A DNA stretch of 64,000 bases, from positions 128,747,030-128,811,029 of the forward strand of contig CP136067.1 in assembly GCA_032622095.1 (NCBI GenBank), written 5' to 3'. A program made the translations under genes and the position numbers. This document shows positions 42,600 through 53,594 of this stretch, in pieces (position 1 is the first letter of the stretch; each line of letters starts with the position of its first letter). Source of the stretch: Siphonodentalium dalli (taxonomy: Eukaryota > Mollusca > Scaphopoda > Gadilida > Siphonodentaliidae). The notes beneath the pieces are model-generated. The model had not been told where the DNA came from. It searched no databases and saw only the letters and a list, made by a program, of their open reading frames with translations.

Positions 42600-43310
42600 A
42601 TGTCGTTGGGTGAGGTCGGTCGTGAGCAGGTGTTAACAGATGGTGTTAGCGCGATAACTTGATAAAATATTAACTTATTTCGTTGATAATCAGTTCTGTA
42701 CAACGTTCATGTATGATACTAGTATTTGCTCAACAATATCTTGATCAATTTGGAAAACTGGCCTGGTCCACGTATTGTGGGCAGAGTTCTGGCCCTTAAT
42801 TTGTTCATTTTTGTAAATTTTGATCGTGACAGCTTGAACAAATACATGTGTCTACTGATTGTGTTGATATTCGTAAATGAGACTTTCTCAACAAGATCTT
42901 TATGGAGTTTGAAAACCGGCCAGGTCCGCTTATTTTCGGCAGAGTTACAGTCATTAATTAGAATTTTTTTCATGAATTTTGATCGTGTTAGCTTGAACTT
43001 GATTTCGTTGTTTGGTATATGAGTCTCAGAGACTTGCTCAACAATATATTATTTTGATCGAGGTTAAAAATTGGCCAGGTCCACGTGTTGTTTGGGTGTG
43101 GCTACTAGTACAGCCCTTAATTATTTAATTTTCATGAATTTGTTTTTGTGAAATGAGCAATTTCGTGATGTGTCGGCATGAAAGTTGAAACAAATATCAA
43201 CTGATTTTGTTGATATTCAGTATACATGGTATGAGACTTGCTCAAAAATATCTTCATTCAGTTCGAAAGCCTGACAGGTCTGTGTGAGTGCACATGTAAT
43301 TTCACTCCCT
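42600..43310 (+). repeat. Degenerate 160-170-bp tandem core (Helentron/pearl type)
   Basis: Four diverged units each contain GAGACTTxCTCAACAAxATCTT, AAAACCGGCCAGGTCCxCxT, GAGTTxxGGCCCTTAATT and TTCATGAATTTTGATCGTG. The same core family forms the array at 63427-64000, where units are far more alike. It appears old and has lost its ends. Frames across it are incidental. Confidence 0.65.
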
Positions 43311-43339
43311 ACTATAATGAAAATTTTATATGCTTTCAG

Positions 43340-44160
43340 TGAAATTCTCTGGCCAAACATACACATATTCTCAAAATAAGTGTCTCCCTCAACTGTGAAA
43401 CCGTGTTGAAAAATAACCATCAATGACATCAACGTAGTTCTAGTGTTGATGCAATGGCAACGCGGTCACAATGTTACTAGTACCGGTACTTCAATAAGGT
43501 TGTTCCTCAATGTGGTGGAAATAACACATCAACACAATTACCTTTAATGAAACAGTCCGATGTCTTAGGTTCCACCAGCGATAATTCATGACGTCTTTGT
43601 GCCTGTCGACAGGTACATGTATGATGGCCAGATATATTGTCATAAAACCAGATATAACAGCGATTTTGTTACATGTATCTTGTCTTGTTGGCATATAAAT
43701 TAATTAAGAAATTGGCCATGCATTCGTTTCTCATTTGAAAATTTATCTTTAAGCTGAGTACGAACATCCTCATTGGTTGAGGTCCTTGACTCCTTGTGTA
43801 GTCGATCAAGTCACTTCCGTACTGGGCGTTAAAAAATATCTTGGAAAAGCGACCACATGCTCGAATCTACATGTACTTCGCAATTTTTGAGCTATGCATT
43901 CGTAAATACATGTATGTCAATATTTAACACATTTACCATGATTTATTCACAAATGTCTTTATAAATATAAAACAATTAAACATTGATTTATTTACATCAT
44001 TTTGAATGGAAACTACATGTACATCATGCCCAAACAGACACCAGGAGTGGGAACATAACACAAAATTGTTCAGACATGAACGTAAACACAACAACTGCGT
44101 TTTGTTGAAGGGACACTTATTTTGAAAATATGTGTACTGTTCTCAAATCTCATTTCATAT
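43340..44160. mobile_element. Inverted-repeat element, about 0.8 kb
   Basis: CACATATTCTCAAAATAAGT then GTCTCCCTCAAC (43360-43400) recurs inverted as GAAGGGACACTTATTTTG then AAAATATGTG (44108-44140). The interior is unassigned and non-coding. The ends are not sharply defined. Confidence 0.45.
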
Positions 44161-44230
44161 CGGTATGCTAATGGTTTGATATTAAAAACAAATTTGAGAT
44201 TAATTTCCGAAAATGGTTTGCAATATATTT

Positions 44231-45050
44231 AGCTCGCCTGAGACGTGGAGATATTGTCATCACTCCTCAACCGTTGTCTGTCCATCCATCCATCCATTAA
44301 CAATGGTCTTCTTCTCCAGAACCATACCATCGAATGGTTGCATATTATTTGGTGTGGATGTTCCCTGGGTGACTCACATTCAGATTTTGTTTAAATGAGG
44401 TCAGCCCTATTTCCCTCCATACTAGTATTAATTGTTAAAACGACTTCTTCTCAAGAACCATTTATTAAATACATGTAGGTTATATTTTTTTTTATTGAGA
44501 ACAAAAGAATAACAACGGAGGACGCATGCATTTGAATGCTCTCAATCCAAAACTCTTCCATGCGGGACCATGCCCTGGCCTACTTTCTTACTTGTGACAT
44601 GCTATTAGAAAATACTTAAAGGCACGCAATGTTCGACAATTTTAACAAACGCCATTCAACTTAAAAGCAAGATGAATCAGCGATACTGGGTACTACATAT
44701 GTACATGTACCTTGTCATATTTTTATCCGGAAATTAACTTTTCCAACCAGTATGTTTTTAGACCAACAGTCCGTTGCTTCCTGTTTCCGTTGCATCCTGT
44801 TTCCGGTTAAACTGTTGGACAAAATAGCCACATTTTTTAACTTTATGGGGCTCCCGGGATGTCAGGCCACAAATTTATACTATATGGGGGATGTCGGGTT
44901 GAAAATTTCCAATAGTTGGAGAGCTTGAAGTACCAGTTGTAAAATTCCAACCTATGAGGGATGTGCAAAAGGAATTTTGTGGACTTAGGACTGTGGTTTG
45001 GTTGTCTTGTTTTAGAAGGGATGGGGCTGGAGATTTGTCAATGGTGTGCA
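44231..45050. other. Tandem-core fragment and unassigned DNA
   Basis: 44231-44460 opens TTAGCTCGCCTGAGACGTGG and contains a CCATCCATCCATCCAT run and GGTGTGGATGTTCCCTGGGT, the same element type as 16268. 44465-44870 is unassigned. 44878-44965 resembles one 241-bp unit of the 21490-23055 element. Confidence 0.5.
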
Positions 45051-45051
45051 A

Positions 45052-45312
45052 GCCTTGAAATAGGGTGTCTGTCATTTGCAGAATGAGGTCTCCAGAGGGT
45101 GAAATTAGTGATGCTACCCCGCATAGCGGGCTAGCATCACCAAATTCACCCTCTGGGAACCTGATTCTGCTGAGATGTAAGCAGAATGAGGTCCCCAGAG
45201 GGTGAATTTGGTGATGCTAGCCCACTATGCGGGGTAGCATCACTAAATTCACCCTTTGGCGACCTCATTCTGCAAATGACAGACACCCTTATTTCAAGGT
45301 GAAGGCCACTTA
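45052..45312. mobile_element. Family-A double hairpin
   Basis: The outer arms AAGCCTTGAAATAGGGTGTC and their complement enclose two hairpins joined by CTGCTGAGATGTAAGCAGAA. It is nearly identical to 7586-7839 and 54513-54900 and is among the best-preserved family-A copies. Confidence 0.8.
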
Positions 45313-45494
45313 TCAATGGAGAACCTCCAGCAATGTCCCTGAGTAGAATTACCTGTATTGAGTGATTTTTAAAATTACTGTCTATTGTAGTCTTCAGAGT
45401 CCCAGTCTTCTCAGTCTTTGCGGTTAGGTGAATGACCCCCACAGTCATTGACTGTCTAGTTTTGTCCGCTAAAGCGAATTAACATCACAGACAC

Positions 45495-46950
45495 TACTGT
45501 TATGCCCTAAGTAAATGACCCATTAACTGCAGTTATAATCCGTTTACAACTGCGGTTAAACCGTAACCGCACCGCAGTTATTTGCCGTAACTGCAGTGGC
45601 ATCGCAGTTACATGCGGTTAGGTTACCGCAGTTAATAACCCTTAACCGCACGTAAACGTTAACCTTCCGGTATTTGAATATTTAATGGGAAAGAGAGGGG
45701 TACTACCCATGCATCTACCAGATTATGTTATCGTTTTGTGTTTTCGCGATTACGGCAAAGTGGTAACTTCATAATCGACCAGGAGTTGATTGTATGTTTT
45801 TGTTATCACCATCGGTACTCAACACGATATATTTTATGTTTTAATCCCGACTTGTTGAAAACTGTATAATTTTGACGTATATGTTCTAGTATACGTCCGT
45901 TGATCGGCTTGTGAAAAAATACATGCTTATGTTTGAAGCAAAGTAAAGTGCTGAATTTAATACTATTCATACATACGCAATTCGCGAATCTATCTGGCAT
46001 GTCACGTTTGTAGTTAATTATGTATAATTTTGTATATTTTTGATGTATATGTAACTGGCGTGTCACGTTTGTAGTTAATTATGATTATATAGCAACGAAT
46101 GCAAGATCGGAAAACTTAAATATCGGTTTCCGATATCCGAATAATGCCCGACGTTTGAAGAGTGTGGTTGTTCCGTTTAAACGCATTTTTGTTTCCCTCA
46201 CTTTACATTTATGATGCATGTGTGGGACTCTAACCCCCACTTTATATTATTATATAATTATCCACTCGAATCCATTTGAAATGCGTTTTATCCGTTTTGC
46301 GGTTGTTCCATTTTAAACACGTTTCCTTACATTGAAAGTGACCGGCGCTCGTCAGCTAAATTGTCGAATAATTATATTTATATATAATTATATAAATATT
46401 TATTTTATCGATGGTTAAAGTCAAAAATGGGCCGTAAGAATTCCGATTACCCATTGGGGTTAGCCCAACTGTTATTTTCACCAAAAGGCTACTATAAAGT
46501 ATACAACATTATAATAAAAAGAAATCCAAAAATAAATAAAACACACAAAAACACTTTTATTTTTTCACACCATACATCACAATCTTCCGTTTACCCAAAA
46601 CATAAAATATTGGTATATGAATGTCTGTTCTATTTATCCAAAATAAATAGAAGATCCACAACAAAAAATATTGATATTGAAAGGGACACTGCCATGTTAT
46701 TTGTGCTAACTTGTCTAACGAGCATGGCAACTAAAACATGACATGCCATATACGCCATATGGTATTAGTATCTGTTCCATTAAGAGCGACATATACCGGT
46801 TTAACCGCGACGTATCCGTTTTAACCGCACAATTTATTCGGTTCTCGCGTTTTAAACGCATCTTATAACCGCGGTTAGGTTAAAACGGAACGCAGTTAAA
46901 CTGGGGTGCCACTTCAGTTAGATGGGCCATTTACTTAGGGCATAACAGTA
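45495..46950. mobile_element. TA-flanked DNA element, 1.46 kb, unknown transposase
   Basis: TACTGTTATGCCCTAAGTAA at the left and TTACTTAGGGCATAACAGTA at the right. Both arms continue for over 100 bp as degenerate AACTGCGGTTA/TAACCGCAGTT motifs. The tips 'CTGTTATGCCCTAAGTAAATG' resemble family F ('CAGTAATGCCCTAAGTAATCG'), so both probably use related pogo-type machinery. The interior has two short frames (45806-46066 minus; 46427-46741 plus) with no recognisable domain. A decayed end of the same family lies at 55035-55140. Confidence 0.7.
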
Positions 46951-47871
46951 TAATAAAAGTACCTAACACCAGAGGTGAGTATTTTGCACACCATTAATTT
47001 AATTTATAGCATTTCTACAGCGAATTGGCTGCTTTTACGAAAATCAAACTGAGAATCAAGATTCTGATTCTCGTCCGATTTTAAGCCCTCTTTCGAGTTA
47101 TGGGACATTTTTGTATATGTACACTCCATTCCACAAAAAATAAGCCACAAATTAGAGAAAACATGTGGAATATAAACTTCCTTGTTTAAATGTTGAATAG
47201 TTCACATATCTAGTATTTTTATTATGTTAAGAATACATGTAATTATGTGGTTATAAAAACCTGAATTTGCAAACAGAAAATCAGCCCTCGAAATTAAGAA
47301 AAATGTCCCATTGCAAATTTAATGCTGTGGCATGTCAGACGCCACATGTTGCCCCATGTTGTGTTTTCCTCGGCATTACTTTTTGCTGTTGCCTATCAGC
47401 TTAAAAAATTAGTTAAATATTTTATTTTTCACACTGTATTTACAAACAAACCCCTACTAGTATCTTCAAAGACTTGCATTACATTCACTAAATGCATTTC
47501 CAACCCATGTTTAATCTTAAAACATCTCTGGTCTAATGTCAGCACACAATAATATATTATATTAAATATAGAACTTAGTTGGTTCAAAACTTCAATGTAT
47601 AAATGTATACAGAATATAAAAAAAACTACCCTCCCCAAATTTTTATGAATATTGCCTTTGGGTTTCCGTGGGGGAAGATATCCAGGAGGAGGGGGAGATG
47701 ACAAGGTACATGTGCATGTACACATCATTTAGACTAGAAATAGAACACATATTTCTCTTTCTGAGGGCCAATAAAATATTTTGAGTGGGGATGAATTTTG
47801 TGAGAAGGTACATGTACATGTAGGGCTGGGAAGAAGGGCAGCTGTTCAGCATAATTTGAGGATGCCCCATA
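46951..47871. other. Unassigned intron DNA
   Basis: It contains one end of the 'CAGGGCTTAAAATC' repeat (about 47035-47092) and otherwise no recognised gene. Frames near 47322 and 47429-47870 have no motif or splice context. Confidence 0.5.
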
Positions 47872-48290
47872 TACTCTCGGGCTCTAAATAAAAGTGCAGG
47901 GGCTGGCAGGGGGGAAATTCCATTGAAAGTTAATAAAAGTGCAGACCCAAATAATAGTGTAGGGGAACTCGAAGCAAAATATCAACCTAACTGTGGTTAA
48001 ACAAATTATTTTTATAGTCGGTCAAGTATAGGAATCAACATATTACATATATGTGTCATGTGGTGTTTTATTCAATATTAATTATACTTGAATATGTACT
48101 GGTACATGCATAAAGTTATAAGCTCATCATTTTGATATCAGAATCCTATAGAAATCTTGAGTTTGTGCTGATTTCAATTTTCATAGCCTCAAAATTAATA
48201 AACGTGCAGACCCACATAAGCACTGTGCAGGGGGAAATTTCCCAAGAAAATAATAAACGTGCATGCATGTTTATTTGGAGCCCAAGAGTA
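47872..48290 (-). mobile_element. Family-H MITE, reverse orientation
   Basis: TACTCTCGGGCTCTAAATAA at the left and TTTGGAGCCCAAGAGTA at the right. It aligns along its whole length with the complement of 38982-39424, about 85-90% by eye. TA lies at both edges. Confidence 0.8.
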
Positions 48291-48659
48291 TTAAATTGGG
48301 ATGGTAAAATGCTAGTATTTCTTAATGGACACTTGATTGTGCAAATAATGGGGGTAAAACCCTGAGTAGATTCATGACATCTCTTCCATGAGATACAGTA
48401 GGGTCAGTGGAAACAGTAAATTTTTATTTTGGCCTTGGAGCATGTAAAATCCTCTGTGTGATACAATTTCTGCTGATAAGATCCACATATAACAGTTGTC
48501 CTCAATACCTTACTGATAAGTGACCCACTATGACTACTGGTATTTCTGTTTTGACGAGCGTTGTTCAAATAAAATTTACTCTAGGAAAGCAAGGTTAAAT
48601 GTGTACATGTGTACTGGTATTCAGGGCTTAAGTTTACTACTGGTATATATACATGTAGG
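48291..48659. other. Unassigned intron DNA
   Basis: Nothing recognised. Confidence 0.5.
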
Positions 48660-49210
48660 AACAGGCCTAAAAATATGGTGCCAGACATTTGCCGATTGAG
48701 GTCCCATGAGGATGAATTTAGTGATGCTAGCCTGCTATTCATACTCTGGGGACCTCATTCTTGCACAGATACTGTTCCCAGATGGTGAAGATGGTGATGT
48801 GCACCCATTCTAGTAGCCGCCCTCATAATTGGCTATGGCAATGAGCAAATGCCGAAGCCATTTTTCTGAAGCAAACTGGGCTATAGTACAGTGGATTGCC
48901 GAAGCCAAATAATCTAACTTAAGAGGGCTGTAGTAGGGAACCTTGATTATGCATTGTTTCTTCTGCCAATTTGGGGATATTGAGAAACTAATATAAGAAA
49001 GGAAAGGTAACTTTCTAAAGGAACTAAAAAACTTGCTAATTTGATAATAAAGATACTTTCTGGAGAAGATGAGGCCTGAGCAGAATGAGGTCCCCAGAGG
49101 ATGAATTTAGTGATGCTAGCCCACTGTGTGGGATTACTGCGATAGCATTACTAAATTCACACTCGGGGGCACCTCATGAGTCATTCTGAAAATGTTCAGC
49201 ACCATATTTT
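48660..49210. mobile_element. Family-A element with a nested 'CAGCCCTC' MITE
   Basis: Left hairpin at about 48680-48765, spacer, and right hairpin at about 49075-49195. The spacer is interrupted at 48811-48937 by a CAGCCCTC MITE (48817-48931) with TAGTAG on both sides. Intact copies read ACCCATTGGGAACC where this one reads ACCCATTC-(insert)-GGAACC. Confidence 0.7.
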
Positions 49211-49215
49211 GAGGC

Positions 49216-49440
49216 TTAACCCTTTCAGTGCCAAGTCCGATTTTTGTATGAACCCATATTTCCTTGATAATTTTTCAAATTTATTGATTATAATAATGTG
49301 ATACATTGATGGAAAGAGCTCTTACTTTAAATAGAGCTCTTTCCATCAATGTATCACATTATTATAATCAATAAATTTGAAAAATTATCAAGGAAATATG
49401 GGTTCATACAAAAATCGGACTTGGCACTGAAATGGTTAAA
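49216..49440. mobile_element. TTAA-flanked, nearly perfect 225-bp palindrome
   Basis: TTAA at 49216-49219 and 49437-49440. Tips CCCTTTCAGTGCCAAGTCCG and CGGACTTGGCACTGAAATGG. The arms pair over about 100 bp with very few mismatches, centred on GAGCTCTTACTTTAAATAGAGCTC. A transcript through it would form a long hairpin. Confidence 0.85.
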
Positions 49441-49626
49441 TTTTACATCAATATATTATTACTGCATAGTGTGGCCAGACCTCAAAATGTTCACATGATT
49501 GATGGTTGTATCAGGTAACATCTTGACGATGCATTGCATCAAATAGTTTGTGATGCATTGAAATTGCGTTTCATCGTTGCAGCCCTTTTATTAAACCATT
49601 GTATTTTATCATATCGATGATTCCAG

Positions 49627-49801
49627 GTCAGAGTTCTGTTTGTCCGGAACCTCATGCCATCAACAACTGAGGAGAGACTTAGAGAATATTTCGTTTCAGC
49701 AGTCGGCACCGATTGCATCGAGCGAGTTAAAAAGATCAAGGATTACGCCTTCATTCATTTTAAACGACGGGATGATGCCGAGAATTGTCTGGAATTGAAT
49801 G
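49627..49801 (+). CDS. RBM47-like: A1CF/RBM46/RBM47-type protein, exon 2 (most of RRM3)
   Basis: The acceptor is GATTCCAG|GTC and the donor AAT-G|GTGAGT. The exon has 175 bp, 58 codons plus one base. It begins VRVLFVRNLMPSTTEERL (RNP2 LFVRNL), continues ERVKKIKDYAFIHFKRRDDA (RNP1-like DYAFIHF) and ends CLELN. These are residues about 228-285. The sequence VxxLxVRNLM-STTEE and ERVKKxxDYAFxHF is the fingerprint of the third RRM in this family. The reading frame beyond the donor closes within 15 codons. No internal defect is seen. Confidence 0.93.
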
Positions 49802-49929
49802 GTGAGTTTATAAAAAATATTGTTCTCACAGCTCCCTACTTGTAGGAAAACATGATGTTCCAGCTGTACCCACCGTGAATCAAGGATCAGCCTAGAGAAT
49901 TCAAATTGGGAGAAGTCACTTCTCCCTAG

Positions 49930-50287
49930 TATTCAGTCCTTCCCAGGAGACGGGAGCGATTGCTCTCGCACATTTACTTTTCAATTCATGGGTGCTAAAA
50001 TTCGCACTCGTCCCTCTTCTCAAAATACTTATGGAAACTGTAATTGTTGAACTATTTGAAGGTTTATTTAGACCCTTTATCGTCTTACATTGTAGTTCAA
50101 TTATGGCATATTATTTAAGTGTACATGTAACTGGACATACAATGTAGGTCTCTTCCACAATGACATTTTGTTTGAGAAAAACCCAACTTACGATTATGGT
50201 ATGGGTGCAATATATTACACCAGTCTTCTGAATTACGGGAGCAAATAAATACTCTTGCTGTGTTTTCCTAGTGGGAAGGACTGAGTA
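49930..50287. mobile_element. TA-flanked MITE ('CAGTCCTTCCCA' tips)
   Basis: TATTCAGTCCTTCCCAGGAG at the left and GGGAAGGACTGAGTA at the right. The left half (GCTCTCGCAC ... AATTCGCACTCGTCCCTCTT) recurs inverted at 54000-54100 next to a tandem-core element. It lies in intron 2 of the RBM gene. Confidence 0.65.
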
Positions 50288-50473
50288 TTTGGGAGAAATG
50301 GACTGTTGTCAAGGAGAAGTTATAAAGGATGAAGTTCAATTTATTCTCAATCCTCACATTTTTGTGATCCAATATGTATTAGGCAAATAGTAAGTACACA
50401 ATTATAATTTATAAGTATATACACTTCAAATATGCTGTTTTGAAATACATATACCGGTATGCACACTGGTATA

Positions 50474-50691
50474 TACAGTAATGCCCTAAGTAATCGACTC
50501 CTTAAACACAGCAGAATTATGGGTAACTTTTCAGGATTTAGTCGGAAATATGGCTTGTTGCCATTCATAGGAAAGCTCTCGGGGAGAGCTTTTCGATGAA
50601 TGGCAACAAGCCATATTTCCGACTAAATCCTGAAAAGTTACCCCATAATTCTGCTGTGTTTAAGGAGTCGATTACTTCGGGCATTACTGTA
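50474..50691. mobile_element. Family-F element as a full inverted dimer
   Basis: TACAGTAATGCCCTAAGTAA to GGGCATTACTGTA with two complete arms of about 105 bp meeting at GGAAAGCTCTCGGGGAGAGC. The shorter copies (9479, 18892) appear to be single arms with just the terminal repeat of the other side. The hAT element at 50695 lies against its right end. Confidence 0.8.
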
Positions 50692-50694
50692 AGA

Positions 50695-51929
50695 TAGAGC
50701 TGGGACGGTTATGGGTTTTTCGTGACCGGTTATGAATGGCAAAAAAACGCGATTAACCGGTTAACCACATATTATAGGTACTATTATGGGTGGGTAAGCC
50801 CAGTATGCAGAACGGCGATGATTGTGATGCTCACTGACATGGTAAGTTTGAGAACGGCTCCTGCCCATTATACAAAGAAGTTGTCACCCATGACACACAT
50901 AATCACATATCTAATTAATTACTGTATACACCCCGTCAGTAAGCCCAGGGGGCACGTGCACGTTTTTGTCCAAAAGTGGGTACTGCATGGGCTTACTCAC
51001 GGGGATACCCCCGTGCAAAATCTCAGTTAGCCTTGAGATGCTGGTTCACCATCGTATTTTATACTGATACCAAGAGTAGTTGCGTTATATAAAGAGAATG
51101 ATGCGTTTTATTAAGATAAAATCATATAATAATAACAAGATACAGATGTCGACAGGTAAAACAAAAAATACAATTTATACGTTGTAAACATGCGTATGGA
51201 ACGGTTAATAGCGCACATAAATAGCACAAAGTTCAGAAGACGACAAGTCCATCGTCGTCGAAACCATCGAACTCCAGGTCGTCGTCAGAATCTTCCTCGA
51301 AGAAGAAAAAAATTATGAATTTCGCGGTAATCGACGAAACGTATTATGTACGTTCTGCAACAAGAACAATAACTCTATAAATTCGAGGTGGATTAATATT
51401 CGAATGGAAAAACTCATTATCTGATACTATTTTAAATGTAATGGTTCAAAAATGATTTAATATAAATATTAGCTGCTCTGATATATATATTGCCTCATGT
51501 TAAAATGAAATAATCCAAGATTAATTAACGGCAATTGAGCCACAAAGATTGTAAACGAATTAACACCAGAGAACGTGGCAACTTTTAAAAGTATATCATA
51601 GAAAGCAGGACTGCTCGTGGAAATTATTGGGCTCAATTTATATTTTCTTGGGATCAATTTGAAAACACAATAGTTGTGTAATGAGTTCACACCCAAATTT
51701 AGCCTTCAAAGAGCCGACACACCGCGTTTGATGTTGTTCCGTCAATCTCGGATTCATTTTAATTGACGGAGACAGATTAGTAACCCTCTTATAGCCAGTT
51801 ATAGCTGACCATCACAGTGATCATACACTATAATAGTGATGTTACGGTTAACCGACCACGGCAAATCCGTGACCGGTCACGGCCATAGTTGGTGGTTAAC
51901 CGGTTAACCGCATAACCGTCCCAGATCTA
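50695..51929. mobile_element. hAT-type element, 1,235 bp, perfect 8-bp duplication
   Basis: The tips TAGAGCTGGGACGGTTATG and, reversed, TAGATCTGGGACGGTTATG are followed by TTAACCGGTTAACC motifs. CTGTAAGA flanks both ends (50687-50694 and 51930-51937). TAG/CTGGGA tips plus an 8-bp duplication define hAT. The left duplication overlaps the last five bases of the family-F element, so this insertion is the younger one. Only an acidic fragment (51233-51305) looks coding. Confidence 0.85.
51233..51305 (-). pseudogene. Acidic C-terminal coding fragment within the hAT element
   Basis: On the minus strand the frame reads FFEEDSDDDLEFDGFDDDGL then VVF and stop. It is preceded by a pyrimidine-rich tract ending CTTCTTCGAG that could be an acceptor. 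The D/E-rich run keeps GAC/GAT/GAG codon use that is unlikely by chance in this AT-rich context. It may be the tail of a transposase or of a captured host gene. No domain is present. Confidence 0.3.
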
Positions 51930-51937
51930 CTGTAAGA

Positions 51938-52392
51938 GAGAAGGCATTTCTCCCTAGGAGAAAAATACAGAGAAGTGGCCCATTTTATGCCCTCTGCTAT
52001 GAACTCCTTGAGGTATTTTAAGATATAATCGGTTCATGGAGTCACAATGAGTTGAATGGAGCCAATACCGGTACCTTTGAATTGTCGGTGCGCAAAAGCT
52101 GAAATAATATTTAAGATCACCATAGGAAATTAGGTCCTGAATACCAGCATGGATTTATATATGGCAATCGTCACCGTAAACATAAACATAAACATACCCC
52201 TTACCAAATTATGTATACGTAATTTTGGAGTTCATGTACGAGGCATGTCCATTTAATCGAAACAATAGTTATTTCTCATAATTTAATCCCAGTATTTGTC
52301 AAAAACCTCTAGTTTCCCTCATATATTTCCATAAAATTTTATAAGTTCTTTGCGAGTAACAATTATGGCTTGGGAACAAACATGGCTCATGA
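51938..52392. other. Unassigned intron DNA
   Basis: No recognised repeat or gene. CACCGTAAACATAAACATAA near 52170 is low complexity. Confidence 0.5.
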
Positions 52393-52400
52393 TGTTCACC

Positions 52401-52908
52401 TAGAGCCCGAAGCCGCCATTGCATGCCTCTGCCGGCATCTATATTGGCCACAAGCCGCCGCCAGCCATATTATCCTAACGTCATCCAAATGAAAAAAACT
52501 CCACCACCGGAACTGTAAAATGGCTGAGCCATGTGCTTAAATGTCAAGCACAAAGTTCTGTACTGTGAATCGCAAAGAACTAAACCGCATTGCCTATAAT
52601 ATCGGTATACACGCATGCACACTGCTTGGTTGTTATATTATCAGAACACCTCAATGTGGCATAGACTATTCCAATGCATGCTTTCGGCTTTTCCATAACG
52701 GCGAAAATAAACTAAGGACTTGGGGTCTATAACTGGGGATTAAGACAATTTCGGAAACGAAAATACGCTGAATGATAACGTCTCAGCCGGCTGACCCGCC
52801 ATATTTCGTCAGCCACGAACGTCGCAACTGAGTCGGCTAAGCTAGCCAACCATCCACGAAATTGGTTGAGCCAACCGCGAAAACTATTTGTCGTGGCTTC
52901 GGGGTCTA
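52401..52908. mobile_element. hAT-type element, 508 bp, perfect 8-bp duplication
   Basis: The tips TAGAGCCCGAAGCCGC and, reversed, TAGACCCCGAAGCCAC are flanked by TGTTCACC at 52393-52400 and 52909-52916. The interior is GC-richer than its surroundings with several CpG. Frames on both strands are short and without motifs. Confidence 0.8.
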
Positions 52909-52916
52909 TGTTCACC

Positions 52917-53594
52917 TGTCTTATGTGTATGAGAGGTCAATTTCTGTGGTGACAGGTTGTAACTTTTTCCACCTTTCCATATAGACAGGTGGTCTTTACT
53001 TGGTTTAACTTTATCATTCAGTTTCTATTAATTAGACTTATAATTTCTCAAAGAAGGTGAAATGACAGTCTTTTGCAGTAAAACTAGTCAGCATTTTGTG
53101 TTGTAAAATTACGTGTAGTGTGCTGCAGTGCATGTGTATGATTGTAAACAAAGGTGTACCTCTAATTTGATGTCAGTCTATCATCATGCCACATTATCTC
53201 ATCTTACTGGGCTACTTTTAATCAACCAAAACATAATTTACAAAGTTATATCAATCTTCAGACCATATACATTTGTACATGTACCGAGTTATCTGGCTAT
53301 ATGCTGAACAAGAAATATGAGGTAATCACTTCATAGTGAGCTTACTACTTTACACATAAATTGTTTGATGTGTATACTTGTTGTATGTACACAGACAAAA
53401 GAGATGTTCAGGTGGACTACATGCAGAGACAGGTAGAAAATTTATGTACCTGTCTCAAATTTCATTGATTACTTCAGTGCTTCATAAATCAATTTTAACT
53501 GGAAAAAAAAGTAAATAAATTGATACACCAACATTCTGTATCTCGATTCACTGGTGCACCGGTAAATATTTCTTCCATCCCTAGTTACCTTTAG
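52917..53594. other. Unassigned intron DNA
   Basis: A 38-bp exon-like segment (53400-53437, between CACAG and GTAGAA) was considered and dropped, because exons 2 and 3 of the RBM gene join without it. Otherwise nothing recognised. Confidence 0.5.

Larger units (their letters stand above)
33633..49626 (+). other. RBM47-like: RBM gene intron 1, 16.0 kb
   Basis: The donor GTACGA at 33633 and the acceptor GATGATTCCAG before 49627 join codons in phase 0. The joint reconstructs ...MKE-VRVLFVRNL, the conserved RRM2-RRM3 junction. The intron contains more than a dozen mobile elements, a 2.8-kb tandem-core element and several unassigned stretches, each listed separately. No exon-like sequence that would interrupt the conserved junction is needed. 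Confidence 0.85.

Noticed and set aside
45806-46066. Minus-strand frame in the TA element as a transposase
   Set aside because: No DDE, helix-turn-helix or other transposase motif is visible in 86 codons; retained only as unknown interior.
53400-53437. Small exon between CACAG and GTAGAA in RBM intron 2
   Set aside because: Exons 2 and 3 join in phase and reconstruct RRM3 exactly; an inserted exon would break the domain.
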